Positions 7,168-13,596 of a DNA stretch of 13,596 nt are shown piece by piece. This stretch comes from JBFXAN01 sp050184225 (GTDB lineage: Bacteria; Chloroflexota; Dehalococcoidia; CAUJGQ01), in the NCBI GenBank assembly GCA_050184225.1, contig JBFXAN010000175.1, positions 1 through 13,596 on the forward strand, written 5' to 3'. The stretch's first letter is position 1; the number at the start of each line of letters is the position of its first letter. Below the pieces are notes generated by a model, which searched no databases, had not been told where the DNA came from, and worked only from the letters and a program-made list of their open reading frames with translations. The position numbers were made by a program, and so were the translations under genes.

Positions 7168-7764
7168 TCATCCCGATCGATTGCCGCCTGAGTCCGCGGC
7201 TCGATCACGCTCGATCAGTGCGTTTGAAGGTAGCGTTGGATCGAGCACCTTCCGCGCGCTATCGCCATCAGAAACCGGAAATGTGCCGGGGTCGAGCAGG
7301 CCGAGTTGTGTCAGCACCGACGCCTGGTCCCAGTAGATATGCTCAGACGCCACCCTGCCGTCGCGAACCTTCACGATCGCGACGACCGCCGCCTCGACCG
7401 TTCGGCCGGTCGGGGCCAGCCCCGGCAGCATCCAGGGCATGTCGATACTGTGCGTAAAGCGGATCACCATCTCGTCGACGACTCGCTCGACGCCGATCGT
7501 CCGTGAAACCTCCGTGATCGTGAAGTCAGGCGGGATGCATGGAATGAACTGCGTCGCGTAGAACTGCCGCACCTGCTCCCGGCCGGCGCCCCCGGTCATG
7601 ACTGGGACATGATTGACGACCGGGTCATCCGTCATCGTCGTCATCGTTGCGTCCGCATCCTTGACCACGAACTCGCCGCGAAGGTGTAACTCCCACACAT
7701 CGTTCATTTGTTGCTCAATTGGGGTGAGTCCCGCACTCCCTTCGGCTGGTCGATCCTGTGACAC
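7168..7764 (-). CDS. SnoaL-like / NTF2-fold protein
   Basis: A 198-residue protein of the NTF2-like cone fold shared by SnoaL polyketide cyclases, ester cyclases and scytalone dehydratase. It begins with a helix, TPIEQQMNDVWELHLRGE. Then come DADATMTTMTDDPVVNHVPV (37-56), GREQVRQFYATQFI (61-74) and RVASEHIYWDQASVLTQLG (137-155), the typical final strand with a WDQ pocket motif. The last 35 residues are charged and look disordered. The GTG at 7762-7764 is chosen because AAGGGAGG sits 8 nt upstream; the longer frame to 7836 has no ribosome site. The fold hosts cyclases, dehydratases, isomerases and non-catalytic binders, so the reaction is not predictable. It lies 92 nt upstream of the DUF3500 gene and 110 nt downstream of the hydrolase, all on one strand. 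Confidence 0.83.
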   Translation of the reverse strand: MSQDRPAEGSAGLTPIEQQMNDVWELHLRGEFVVKDADATMTTMTDDPVVNHVPVMTGGAGREQVRQFYATQFIPCIPPDFTITEVSRTIGVERVVDEMVIRFTHSIDMPWMLPGLAPTGRTVEAAVVAIVKVRDGRVASEHIYWDQASVLTQLGLLDPGTFPVSDGDSARKVLDPTLPSNALIERDRAADSGGNRSG

Positions 7765-7874
7765 GGGATGTCCTCCCTTCCGCCGCAACATAAAGCCTGA
7801 GGTCGCGCCCGCACAGGAGCATACACCGCTGAGCAATCGCCGGTATGACCCAGTTCTCGCCTCGAGATGCGTAG

Positions 7875-8687
7875 CTATCCGATGAATTTGAGCACCGCAT
7901 CACTGACAGCCTCCGGCGCCTCCAGCGCGACGCCATGCCCACCGCCGTCGATCACCTGAAGCCGCGCGGTCGCGATCGCATCCACCAGCTGCTCGGCATA
8001 GCTCCGCGGCGTGACAATATCCTCCGCACCGACCAGGACGAGCGTGGGCGTGGTGATCGCAGGAAGCCGGTCGAGGATATCGCCGGTCGTATGCCGCCGG
8101 CACGCCTCCGCCTGCGCCGCCACACCGGCGGCGGTCGGCGGGAAGCGGTCCGCCAGCGCGTGCTGCACGATCGTTTCCACGGCATCCAGCCGCGCCATGA
8201 ACGCCGGACTATAGAGCCAGGGCAGCATGCTCAGATGAAACGCCGCCGCCTCCAGGGCCCCTGCTTCCACCTGCCGATAGCCCTGCGTCATCGCCGTCAA
8301 CCATCGCTCGAACGTCGGATGAGCACGCGCAACCGACGCGAGCAACACCAGCCGGTCAACCCGCTGAGCGCACGCGAGCGCCAGCTCCTGGGCAATCATC
8401 CCACCCATCGACCAACCAAGGACATGTGCCCGATCAATGCCGAGCGCGTCAAGCACAGCAACAGCATCATCCGCCATCTGCCGTGTCGTGGTCACCGCTT
8501 CGCTCATCGCCGATCGCCCCATCCCCCGGTTATCGAGCGTGACCACACGAAACGAAGCCGTCAACGTGGCCAGCAATGACCGCCAGATCGAGAGATGCGT
8601 GGCAAAGCCGGTGAGCAGGAGCAACGGCTCACCCGCCCCCTGATCTTCGTAGTAGAGATCGACATCATTGGCGTGAACAAACGGCAT
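7875..8687 (-). CDS. Alpha/beta-fold hydrolase
   Basis: A 270-residue alpha/beta hydrolase resembling the 3-oxoadipate enol-lactonase / C-C bond hydrolase group. The nucleophile elbow is GWSMGG with Ser93. The acid is Asp223 in VGAEDIVTP and the base His251 in GGGHGVALEAPEAV, so the triad is complete. LLLLTGF (22-28) provides the oxyanion region and LDNRGMGRS (51-59) is the usual strand-4 loop. The lid (about 125-200) has no diagnostic feature, so the ester, lactone or C-C substrate is unknown. The start is ATG 8687, with GAAGGGG about 8 nt upstream; the frame stays open to 10073, but that extension is antisense to the MFS gene and unlike any family. It is the first gene of the leftward cluster and is divergent from the MFS exporter across 78 bp. 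Confidence 0.9.
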   Translation of the reverse strand: MPFVHANDVDLYYEDQGAGEPLLLLTGFATHLSIWRSLLATLTASFRVVTLDNRGMGRSAMSEAVTTTRQMADDAVAVLDALGIDRAHVLGWSMGGMIAQELALACAQRVDRLVLLASVARAHPTFERWLTAMTQGYRQVEAGALEAAAFHLSMLPWLYSPAFMARLDAVETIVQHALADRFPPTAAGVAAQAEACRRHTTGDILDRLPAITTPTLVLVGAEDIVTPRSYAEQLVDAIATARLQVIDGGGHGVALEAPEAVSDAVLKFIG

Positions 8688-8717
8688 GCCTTGAACCCCT
8701 TCCCCGCCACGCTCACG

Positions 8718-8759
8718 TTGACGGAAGCGTAAGCGAACGCCTATCGTTCTGAACAGAGG
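8718..8759 (+). promoter_or_regulatory. Promoter, possible operator and RBS for the MFS exporter
   Basis: TTGACG (8718-8723) and TATCGT (8742-8747), separated by 18 nt, form a plausible sigma-70-type promoter. GAACG-N5-CGTTC (8735-8749) overlaps the -10, where a repressor would block transcription; a related site lies upstream of the TetR gene. AGAGG (8755-8759) is the ribosome site, 6 nt before the ATG at 8766. The 78-bp region must also drive the leftward hydrolase gene; no clear promoter on that strand stands out. Confidence 0.45.
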
Positions 8760-8765
8760 TTCAGC

Positions 8766-10103
8766 ATGGCCCAGATCCGAGAGGCGCCGGCCGCGCCGCC
8801 GTCCGATGTTGTCCAGACAACAGGGCGGCGGCTTCGTCTTCCGCGCACCTTCGCCGCGCTCCGCAACCGCGATTATCGGCTGCTCTGGCTCGGTACGCTC
8901 GGCTCCTTCACGGCCATGCAGATGCAGCAGGTGGCGCGAGGCTATCTCGCCTACGACCTCAGCGGTTCGGCGGCGGTGCTCGGCGTCGTCGGTCTCTCCT
9001 TTGGCTTGCCGCAGCTGATCTTCTCGCTCTTCGGCGGCGTGATCGCCGACCGCGTCAAGAAGCGGAACCTGCTGCTCGTCACGCAGATCTGCACCGGCCT
9101 CGTCGCCCTCGCCACCGCCGTGCTTGTCGCCACCGATATCATCACGATCTGGCAACTGATCGTGCTCGGCGTGCTTCAGGGGACGATCTTCTCGTTTAAC
9201 ATGCCCGCCCGCCAGGCGTTTCTCGCCGACCTGGTCGGGCCGCCTGAGATGATGAACGCGATCGCCCTCAATAACGCCGGTATGAACGTCACCCGCATCT
9301 TCGGCCCGGCGCTGGCCGGATTCCTGATCTCCGTCCCGTTCGTCGGATTGTCGAACGTCTTCTATTTCATGGCGGCCTGCTACCTGCTGCCGGTGCTGAC
9401 GCTGTTCCAGATCCGGCCTCGATACGCCGGCGGTGGCCGTCCGAAAGCGCCGATGGTGCAGGAGTTTGTCGGCGGCCTCAAATACATCGCCGGCCACGAA
9501 CTGCTCGGCATGCTGCTCTTGCTCGGCCTGATGCCGATCATCCTCGGCTTCCCGTATCAAATGCTCCTGCCCGTCTTCGCCTCGTCGGAGGTCCATAACG
9601 TCGGCGCCCGCGGCCTCGGTCTGATGTCGGCCTTCACCGGCGTCGGCGCCCTGATCGGCGCGCTCGTCGTCGCGACCGCGACCGGCGTCCGGCGGCGCGG
9701 CCGTCTGCAATTGTTCGCCGGCGCCGGCTTCGGCGTCAGTTTGCTCATCTTCGGCCTGGCGCCGACCTTCCCGCTCGCGCTCCTGGCGCTTGCCGCCGTC
9801 GGGTTCACCGGCAGCGTCTACCAATCGCTGAACAGCACGCTGATCATGACCAGCACCGAGCCGGCCTACTACGGCCGCGTGATGAGCGTGAACATGATGG
9901 GCTTTTCTCTGATGCCGATCGCCGCGCTGCCGATCGGGGTGATCGCCGACCGTCTCGGTGCACCGCAGACGATTGCGCTCTGTGGCCTGGCCGTAACGCT
10001 TTTCATCGTCGGCGTTGCTACCTTCGTCCGCAGCTATCGCCGCATCGAAGTCGAAGTGCCCGCCCAGCCACACGGCGGCAGACCAATGCCGTCCGGCAGC
10101 TGA
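8766..10103 (+). CDS. MFS transporter, EntS/MFS_3-like exporter
   Basis: A 445-residue polytopic membrane protein of the major facilitator superfamily, of the EntS-like exporter type. After a 30-residue cytoplasmic N-terminus, FAALRNRDYRLLWLGTLGSF starts the first helix. Motif A between helices 2 and 3 is GGVIADRVKKR (90-100), and TPPRQAF-like MPARQAFLADLV follows helix 4, as in this subgroup. Further hydrophobic segments are consistent with 12 helices. The tail (about 425-445) is hydrophilic. Such proteins export small molecules, siderophores or drugs using the proton gradient; the cargo is unknown. The start ATG 8766 has AGAGG 6 nt upstream. It is divergent from the hydrolase-SnoaL-DUF3500-LLM cluster and may export a related compound, by inference only. 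Confidence 0.93.
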   Translation: MAQIREAPAAPPSDVVQTTGRRLRLPRTFAALRNRDYRLLWLGTLGSFTAMQMQQVARGYLAYDLSGSAAVLGVVGLSFGLPQLIFSLFGGVIADRVKKRNLLLVTQICTGLVALATAVLVATDIITIWQLIVLGVLQGTIFSFNMPARQAFLADLVGPPEMMNAIALNNAGMNVTRIFGPALAGFLISVPFVGLSNVFYFMAACYLLPVLTLFQIRPRYAGGGRPKAPMVQEFVGGLKYIAGHELLGMLLLLGLMPIILGFPYQMLLPVFASSEVHNVGARGLGLMSAFTGVGALIGALVVATATGVRRRGRLQLFAGAGFGVSLLIFGLAPTFPLALLALAAVGFTGSVYQSLNSTLIMTSTEPAYYGRVMSVNMMGFSLMPIAALPIGVIADRLGAPQTIALCGLAVTLFIVGVATFVRSYRRIEVEVPAQPHGGRPMPSGS

Positions 10104-10111
10104 TGGGAAGG

Positions 10112-10178
10112 TTCACCACCAAGGCCCCAAGGCACGACGTCCACTGTGATCTCGGCGCGTTCGTGTCCTGGTGGTGAG
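10112..10178. repeat. Imperfect inverted repeat between MFS and crotonase genes
   Basis: TCACCACCA (10113-10121) and TGGTGGTGA (10169-10177) are perfect 9-bp inverted copies. Inside them GGCACGA (10131-10137) faces TCGTGTCC (10161-10168) as a weaker match. The sequence resembles the ACCACCAAGGCACCAAGG type of dispersed repeat that I associate with environmental bacterial genomes and is probably a decayed copy. It fills much of the 114-bp gap and could attenuate readthrough from the exporter gene; there is no T-tract. Confidence 0.45.
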
Positions 10179-10204
10179 AATTCAGATCGATCGCAGCCGT
10201 CCAC

Positions 10205-10210
10205 AAGGAG
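10205..10210 (+). promoter_or_regulatory. Strong ribosome binding site fixing the crotonase start
   Basis: AAGGAG lies 7 nt before the ATG at 10218. It decides this start over the in-frame upstream start at 10146, which would place coding sequence over the inverted repeat. Confidence 0.8.
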
Positions 10211-10217
10211 ATCGTCG

Positions 10218-11006
10218 ATGGAGAACGTAGAAGGGCTCGCGTTTGAACGGTCGGGGAGCATCGCCACGATCAGACTCAATCGCCCCGACAAGCTGAATGC
10301 GATCACCTGGACCATGGTCAACGGCATCACCGAGATCGTGCGGTCGTGCGGCAGCGACGACGACGTGCGCGCGATCGTGATCACGGGCAGCGGCCGGGCG
10401 TTCTCATCCGGCGACGACATCGTCGGCGGCATGGGCGAGCGGCCCACCCGCATCGACCTCAGCACCGACCGCGGCCCCCACTACGAGATGGTGAAGACGA
10501 TCCTCGGCGCGCCGAAGCCGGTGATCGCCGCGATCAACGGCCGCTGTCACGGCGCCGGCTGGGTGATCGCCCTCTCCTGCGACTTCCGCGTCGCCCGCTC
10601 CGACATCCTGATCGGCGACATTCGCTCGGGCAAGGCGATCTTCGCCAATCAGGGCGTTGGCCTGCTCCTGCCCCGCCTGATCGGTCAGTCGCGGGCGATG
10701 GACCTGCTCATGACCGGCCGCGTGATCGACGCCGCCGAGGCCGAACGCTACGGCATCCTCGCGCGCGTCTGGTCGCCCGAGCAGTGGCAGCAGGAACTGG
10801 ACGCCTTCAGCCAGGAACTCGCCGCCGGACCGACCCGCACCTATGCCGCCTGGAAGCTCAGCGTCAACCGCTCAGTCCTGCTCGATCTCGACGGCTATAC
10901 CGACTACGAGCGCTGGCTCAACCTGATCCTGCGCGGCTCCGAGGACACCCGCGAAGGCATCGACGCGTTCCGCGAAAAACGACCACCCCGCTTCAGCGGA
11001 AGATAG
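10218..11006 (+). CDS. Crotonase-fold protein (enoyl-CoA hydratase/isomerase family) lacking both catalytic Glu
   Basis: A 262-residue crotonase-superfamily protein. It has the N-terminal strand IATIRLNRPDKLNAI (15-29), the oxyanion-hole segments GRAFSSGDDI (59-68) and INGRCHGAGW (106-115), and the helix PRLIGQSRAMDLLMTGRVID. Acyl-CoA binding and thioester-enolate stabilisation should therefore be kept. Gap-free alignment to rat enoyl-CoA hydratase puts Val116 at the position of Glu144 (GCELA) and Arg136 at Glu164 (PEI), so both hydratase glutamates are missing; Asp134 is the nearest acid. Straight hydration is thus unlikely. Isomerisation, decarboxylation, C-C cleavage or hydrolysis, as in divergent crotonases, are options. 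The start has an excellent AAGGAG. It follows the MFS gene by 114 bp on the same strand and converges on the molybdenum hydroxylase gene. Confidence 0.9.
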   Translation: MENVEGLAFERSGSIATIRLNRPDKLNAITWTMVNGITEIVRSCGSDDDVRAIVITGSGRAFSSGDDIVGGMGERPTRIDLSTDRGPHYEMVKTILGAPKPVIAAINGRCHGAGWVIALSCDFRVARSDILIGDIRSGKAIFANQGVGLLLPRLIGQSRAMDLLMTGRVIDAAEAERYGILARVWSPEQWQQELDAFSQELAAGPTRTYAAWKLSVNRSVLLDLDGYTDYERWLNLILRGSEDTREGIDAFREKRPPRFSGR

Positions 11007-11039
11007 ATCACGCCGACCGGCTCGTTCCGCGGGCCAAAC

Positions 11040-11115
11040 TGTCATGCTGAGCGAAGCGAAGCATCTCGCGGTGAGTCTCGTACCATCGAGATGCTTCGCT
11101 TCGCTCAGCATGACA
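11040..11115. repeat. Hairpin repeat, copy 3 of 3 (convergent junction), perfect arms
   Basis: The 29-nt arms, 11040-11068 (TGTCATGCTGAGCGAAGCG then AAGCATCTCG) and 11087-11115, are perfect inverted copies around an 18-nt loop. Compared with copy 2, CC is changed to GC and GG to GC at the corresponding places in both arms, so the stem is kept despite the changes. It lies 33 nt past the crotonase stop and 53 nt before the leftward hydroxylase stop. No T-tract is seen. Confidence 0.93.
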
Positions 11116-11168
11116 AGCATTGACCGCTGTGGTTGGGAATGGTTCCGACGTGCAACGCCGCCGGATTA

Positions 11169-13463
11169 CTATTCCGCCTGCATCGCCTCCATGATCGAGC
11201 CGGGCGACATCGGCAGGTGTGCCAGCCGGGTGCCGGTCGCGCGGTAGAGCGCGTTGGCCAGCGCCGCCGGCGGCGGCACGATGCCGACCTCGCCAACGCC
11301 GCGCAGGCCGAAGGGATGGCCGGGGTTTGGCACCTCAATCAGCACAGTGTCGATCATCGGCAGGTCGAGCGCCGTCGGCATCCGATAGTCGAGGAAGCTG
11401 GCGTTCCGCATCGTGCCCGCGTCGTCATAGACGTACTCCTCGTTCAGCGCCCAACCGATGCCCTGCACCACACCCCCCTGCATTTGCCCCTCGACGTAGC
11501 TGGGATGCGCCGCCTTGCCCGCGTCCTGGAACGCGGTGTAGCGCAGGATCGTCACCTTGCCCGTGTCCGGATCGACCTCGACATCGACGATGTGACCGGC
11601 AAACGCCGGACCGACACCGCGCGGATTCGAGATCGCCGATGCCGTCACCGGGCCGCCCGTCCGCAGCAGCCTCGCCGCCACCTCTTTGAACGTCAGCCGT
11701 TTCTCCGGGTCGGTGGTGGAGGTGAAGACACCCGTGTCGAACTGCACCTCCTCTGGCGTGCACTCCCAGATCAGCGCCGCGCGGGCGATCATCTGCTGCT
11801 TCACGTCCTCGGCGGCGGCGATCGCGGCGATGCCGGTCGAGAAGGCGGTGCGGCTGCCGCCGGTGGCGCCGGTCCAGCCGATCGAGTCGGTATCCGCCAC
11901 GGATGGTGTCACATCTTCGGCGCGCAGACCCAGCACCTCCGCCGCCTGCATCGCGATCGCCGCGCGGGAGCCGCCGATATCGACGGAGCCGGTGATCACG
12001 CCGATCGTGCCGTCGGCGTTGACGTAGATCGTCGCCGACGACTGATTGCCGGCGTTCGTCCAGAAGCCCATGGCGACACCGCGCCCGCGGTTCGGACCCT
12101 CGATCGGAGCGTTGTAGTGCGGATGCGCCCGGATCGCCTCCTCGATCTCGCGGCACCCGACCTGCGGCAGGCGCGCGCCGCTCGGTAGGCGGTCGCCCTG
12201 CTGCGGTGCGTTGCGCAGCCGTAATTCCATTGGGTCGAGATTCAGCCGCTCGGCGATCTCGTCGATCACCGACTCCACGGCGAATGCCGCCTGCGGCGAG
12301 CCGGGCGCCCGATAGGCCGCCACCTTCGGCTTGTTACAGACCACGTCGTAGCCATCGACGAGCAGGTTCTCGACCCCGTACGGCGCCAACCCCGTATTTG
12401 CGCCGGCGCCCACGGGCGACCCCGGATAGGCGCCCGCCTCGTAGACCAGATGAAGCTGCGCCGCCGTGATCCGGCCGGTCGCATCGGCGCCGATCTTTGC
12501 CCGGATAAAGGTGGCCGAGGTCGGCCCGGTCGCCTCGAACACATCCGTCCGGCTCATCGCCAACTTCACCGCCCGGCCGCTCTTCCGCGAGAGGATCGCG
12601 GCCACGGGGTCGAGATAGGTGTTGAGCTTGCCGCCGAAGCCGCCACCGATCTCCATCGGGATGACCTTGACCGACGACTCGGGGATGCCGAGGATCGCCG
12701 CCGTCTGACTGCGTACCGTGAACGGACCCTGGGTGCTCGTCCAGACCGTCACCTTGCCATCCGGCGCCCAGAAGGCGGTGGAGCTATGCGGCTCGATATA
12801 GCCCTGATGCACGGTACTCGTCGTGAACTCGCGCTCGACCACCACCGTCGCCTCGGCGAAACCCTGCTCGATATCGCCCTGCTTGAATTGGAGGTGGCTG
12901 GCGATGTTGCTGCGGACGCCGGTGTCCGTCCCGCGCGAGAACCGCTCCGCCAGCGAGCGCGTGGTCAGGTCATCGTGCAGCAGCGGTGCGTCCTCCCGCA
13001 TCGCGTCGGCATAGGTGAGCAGCACCGGCAGCGGCTCATACTCGACCTCGATCAGGTCGAGCGCCTCCTCGGCGATACTGGCGGTGGTCGCCGCGACGGC
13101 GGCAACCGCGTGACCCTTGTAGAGCACCTTGCCCCGGGCGAGGATGTTCTCCGCGAGCATCCGGCTGTTCCCCTGCGTCTCGCCGAAGTCGATCTCCCGC
13201 GCCTCGATGATCGGCAGGTCGGCGGACGTGGCCACCGACTTCACGCCGGGCAATGCCTCCGCCTTGCTCGTATCGATCCGGACGATCCGGGCGTGGGCGT
13301 GGGGACTGCGCAGGATCTTGCCGTGCAACATTCCCGGCAGGGTGATATCGGCGGCGTATCTGGCCCGGCCAGTCACCTTGTCCAATCCGTCGTGCCGGAT
13401 CGGCCGCGTGCCGAGCACCGAATAGGTGCGCGTCGCCACCGGTGTCTCTTCAACCGTCGTCAT
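11169..13463 (-). CDS. Xanthine dehydrogenase-family molybdopterin-binding (large) subunit
   Basis: A 764-residue, apparently full-length large subunit of a molybdenum hydroxylase. The N-terminal a/b hammerhead domain (about 20-145) starts GLDKVTGRARYAADI. The cofactor-binding domain follows, with STQGPFTVR (243-251), GGGFGGK (273-279) and AYRAPGSPQ (383-391). The catalytic glutamate is Glu725 in GLRGVGEVG. The active-site loop is not AYXCSFR, so it is not form I CO dehydrogenase; it should hydroxylate an N-heterocycle, aldehyde or aromatic compound in the cytoplasm. It needs an FAD subunit and a 2Fe-2S subunit, neither of which is in the window; they may lie beyond the right edge on the same strand. 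ATG 13463 has two purine-rich sites, GGGAGG and GGAG, 12 and 5 nt upstream. Confidence 0.94.
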   Translation of the reverse strand: MTTVEETPVATRTYSVLGTRPIRHDGLDKVTGRARYAADITLPGMLHGKILRSPHAHARIVRIDTSKAEALPGVKSVATSADLPIIEAREIDFGETQGNSRMLAENILARGKVLYKGHAVAAVAATTASIAEEALDLIEVEYEPLPVLLTYADAMREDAPLLHDDLTTRSLAERFSRGTDTGVRSNIASHLQFKQGDIEQGFAEATVVVEREFTTSTVHQGYIEPHSSTAFWAPDGKVTVWTSTQGPFTVRSQTAAILGIPESSVKVIPMEIGGGFGGKLNTYLDPVAAILSRKSGRAVKLAMSRTDVFEATGPTSATFIRAKIGADATGRITAAQLHLVYEAGAYPGSPVGAGANTGLAPYGVENLLVDGYDVVCNKPKVAAYRAPGSPQAAFAVESVIDEIAERLNLDPMELRLRNAPQQGDRLPSGARLPQVGCREIEEAIRAHPHYNAPIEGPNRGRGVAMGFWTNAGNQSSATIYVNADGTIGVITGSVDIGGSRAAIAMQAAEVLGLRAEDVTPSVADTDSIGWTGATGGSRTAFSTGIAAIAAAEDVKQQMIARAALIWECTPEEVQFDTGVFTSTTDPEKRLTFKEVAARLLRTGGPVTASAISNPRGVGPAFAGHIVDVEVDPDTGKVTILRYTAFQDAGKAAHPSYVEGQMQGGVVQGIGWALNEEYVYDDAGTMRNASFLDYRMPTALDLPMIDTVLIEVPNPGHPFGLRGVGEVGIVPPPAALANALYRATGTRLAHLPMSPGSIMEAMQAE

Positions 13464-13596
13464 ACCGCTCCATTCCTCCCTATCACCGAATATCCAGCAA
13501 TCGACATGGCGGTGTCGTTCGTATCTCGCTTCACTCTAGAGAATGTAGGGCGGACTCGACAGCAGCGTCCAGTCTCCGGAAAACCCCTCCCCCCGC
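13464..13596. other. Upstream region of the molybdenum hydroxylase gene
   Basis: This 133-bp stretch holds the ribosome site of the leftward hydroxylase gene (complement of CCTCCC, about 13475-13480). It also contains an 8-bp palindrome, CTCTAGAG (13535-13542), that could be part of a promoter or operator. No ORF or RNA gene is supported. The right end is C-rich and runs out of the window. Confidence 0.3.

Noticed and set aside
8688..10073. Open antisense frame extending the alpha/beta hydrolase to 732 residues
   Set aside because: It lies opposite the MFS gene, is extremely rich in Asp, Glu, Arg, His and Gln with no domain, and ends where the hydrolase begins. It is a by-product of high-GC codon use.
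635..11115. Hairpin repeats as CRISPR repeats, IS ends or classical terminators
   Set aside because: They are single, widely spaced copies without regular spacers, transposase gene or target duplication, and no T-tract follows the stems.
11133..12188. 351-residue plus-strand ORF opposite the molybdenum hydroxylase gene
   Set aside because: It has no recognisable domain, is rich in Arg, His and Asp, and is antisense to a well-supported gene. The ORF at 4941-5960 opposite the LLM gene is rejected for the same reason.

Overview
The window looks like a chromosomal stretch from a high-GC bacterium. The gene set (two luciferase-like flavin oxidoreductases, a DUF3500 protein, an orphan molybdenum hydroxylase subunit, an MFS exporter) and the intergenic hairpins of the TGTCATCCTGAGCGAAGCG type fit an uncultured Chloroflexota, perhaps a Thermomicrobia relative. 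That placement is an inference; an actinobacterium cannot be excluded. There are no rRNA, tRNA, CRISPR, transposase or phage genes, and no gap without a gene exceeds about 250 bases.

Layout, left to right: the 3' end of a short-chain dehydrogenase (+); a TetR regulator and a putative F420-dependent LLM oxidoreductase (-); a divergent promoter region; a FrnE/DsbA-like gene with an in-frame TGA and a phosphotransferase-like gene (+); a four-gene leftward cluster of alpha/beta hydrolase, SnoaL-like protein, DUF3500 protein and a second LLM oxidoreductase (-); then divergently an MFS exporter and a crotonase-fold protein (+); and last the large subunit of a xanthine-dehydrogenase-family molybdenum hydroxylase (-).

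The most notable item is the gene at 2828-3454. The FrnE-type active site, normally CPWC, reads TGA-Pro-Trp-Cys. The same frame continues for 189 codons to a complete thioredoxin-fold C-terminus with its cis-Pro loop. Directly after the TGA lies an imperfect hairpin that fits the published bacterial SECIS rules: a loop starting G-U, 21 nt after the TGA, on an 8-bp upper stem. I read it as a selenoprotein of the DsbA/FrnE family. A conventional gene caller would truncate it to a 148-residue fragment without the active site.

Three copies of a roughly 75-bp hairpin repeat occupy all three convergent gene junctions and none of the eight others. One copy carries matched changes in both arms that keep the stem perfect.

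The leftward cluster (hydrolase, SnoaL-like, DUF3500, LLM monooxygenase) looks like a small catabolic or detoxification operon for an unknown organic substrate. The crotonase-like protein lacks both glutamates expected of an enoyl-CoA hydratase and probably does a different reaction.
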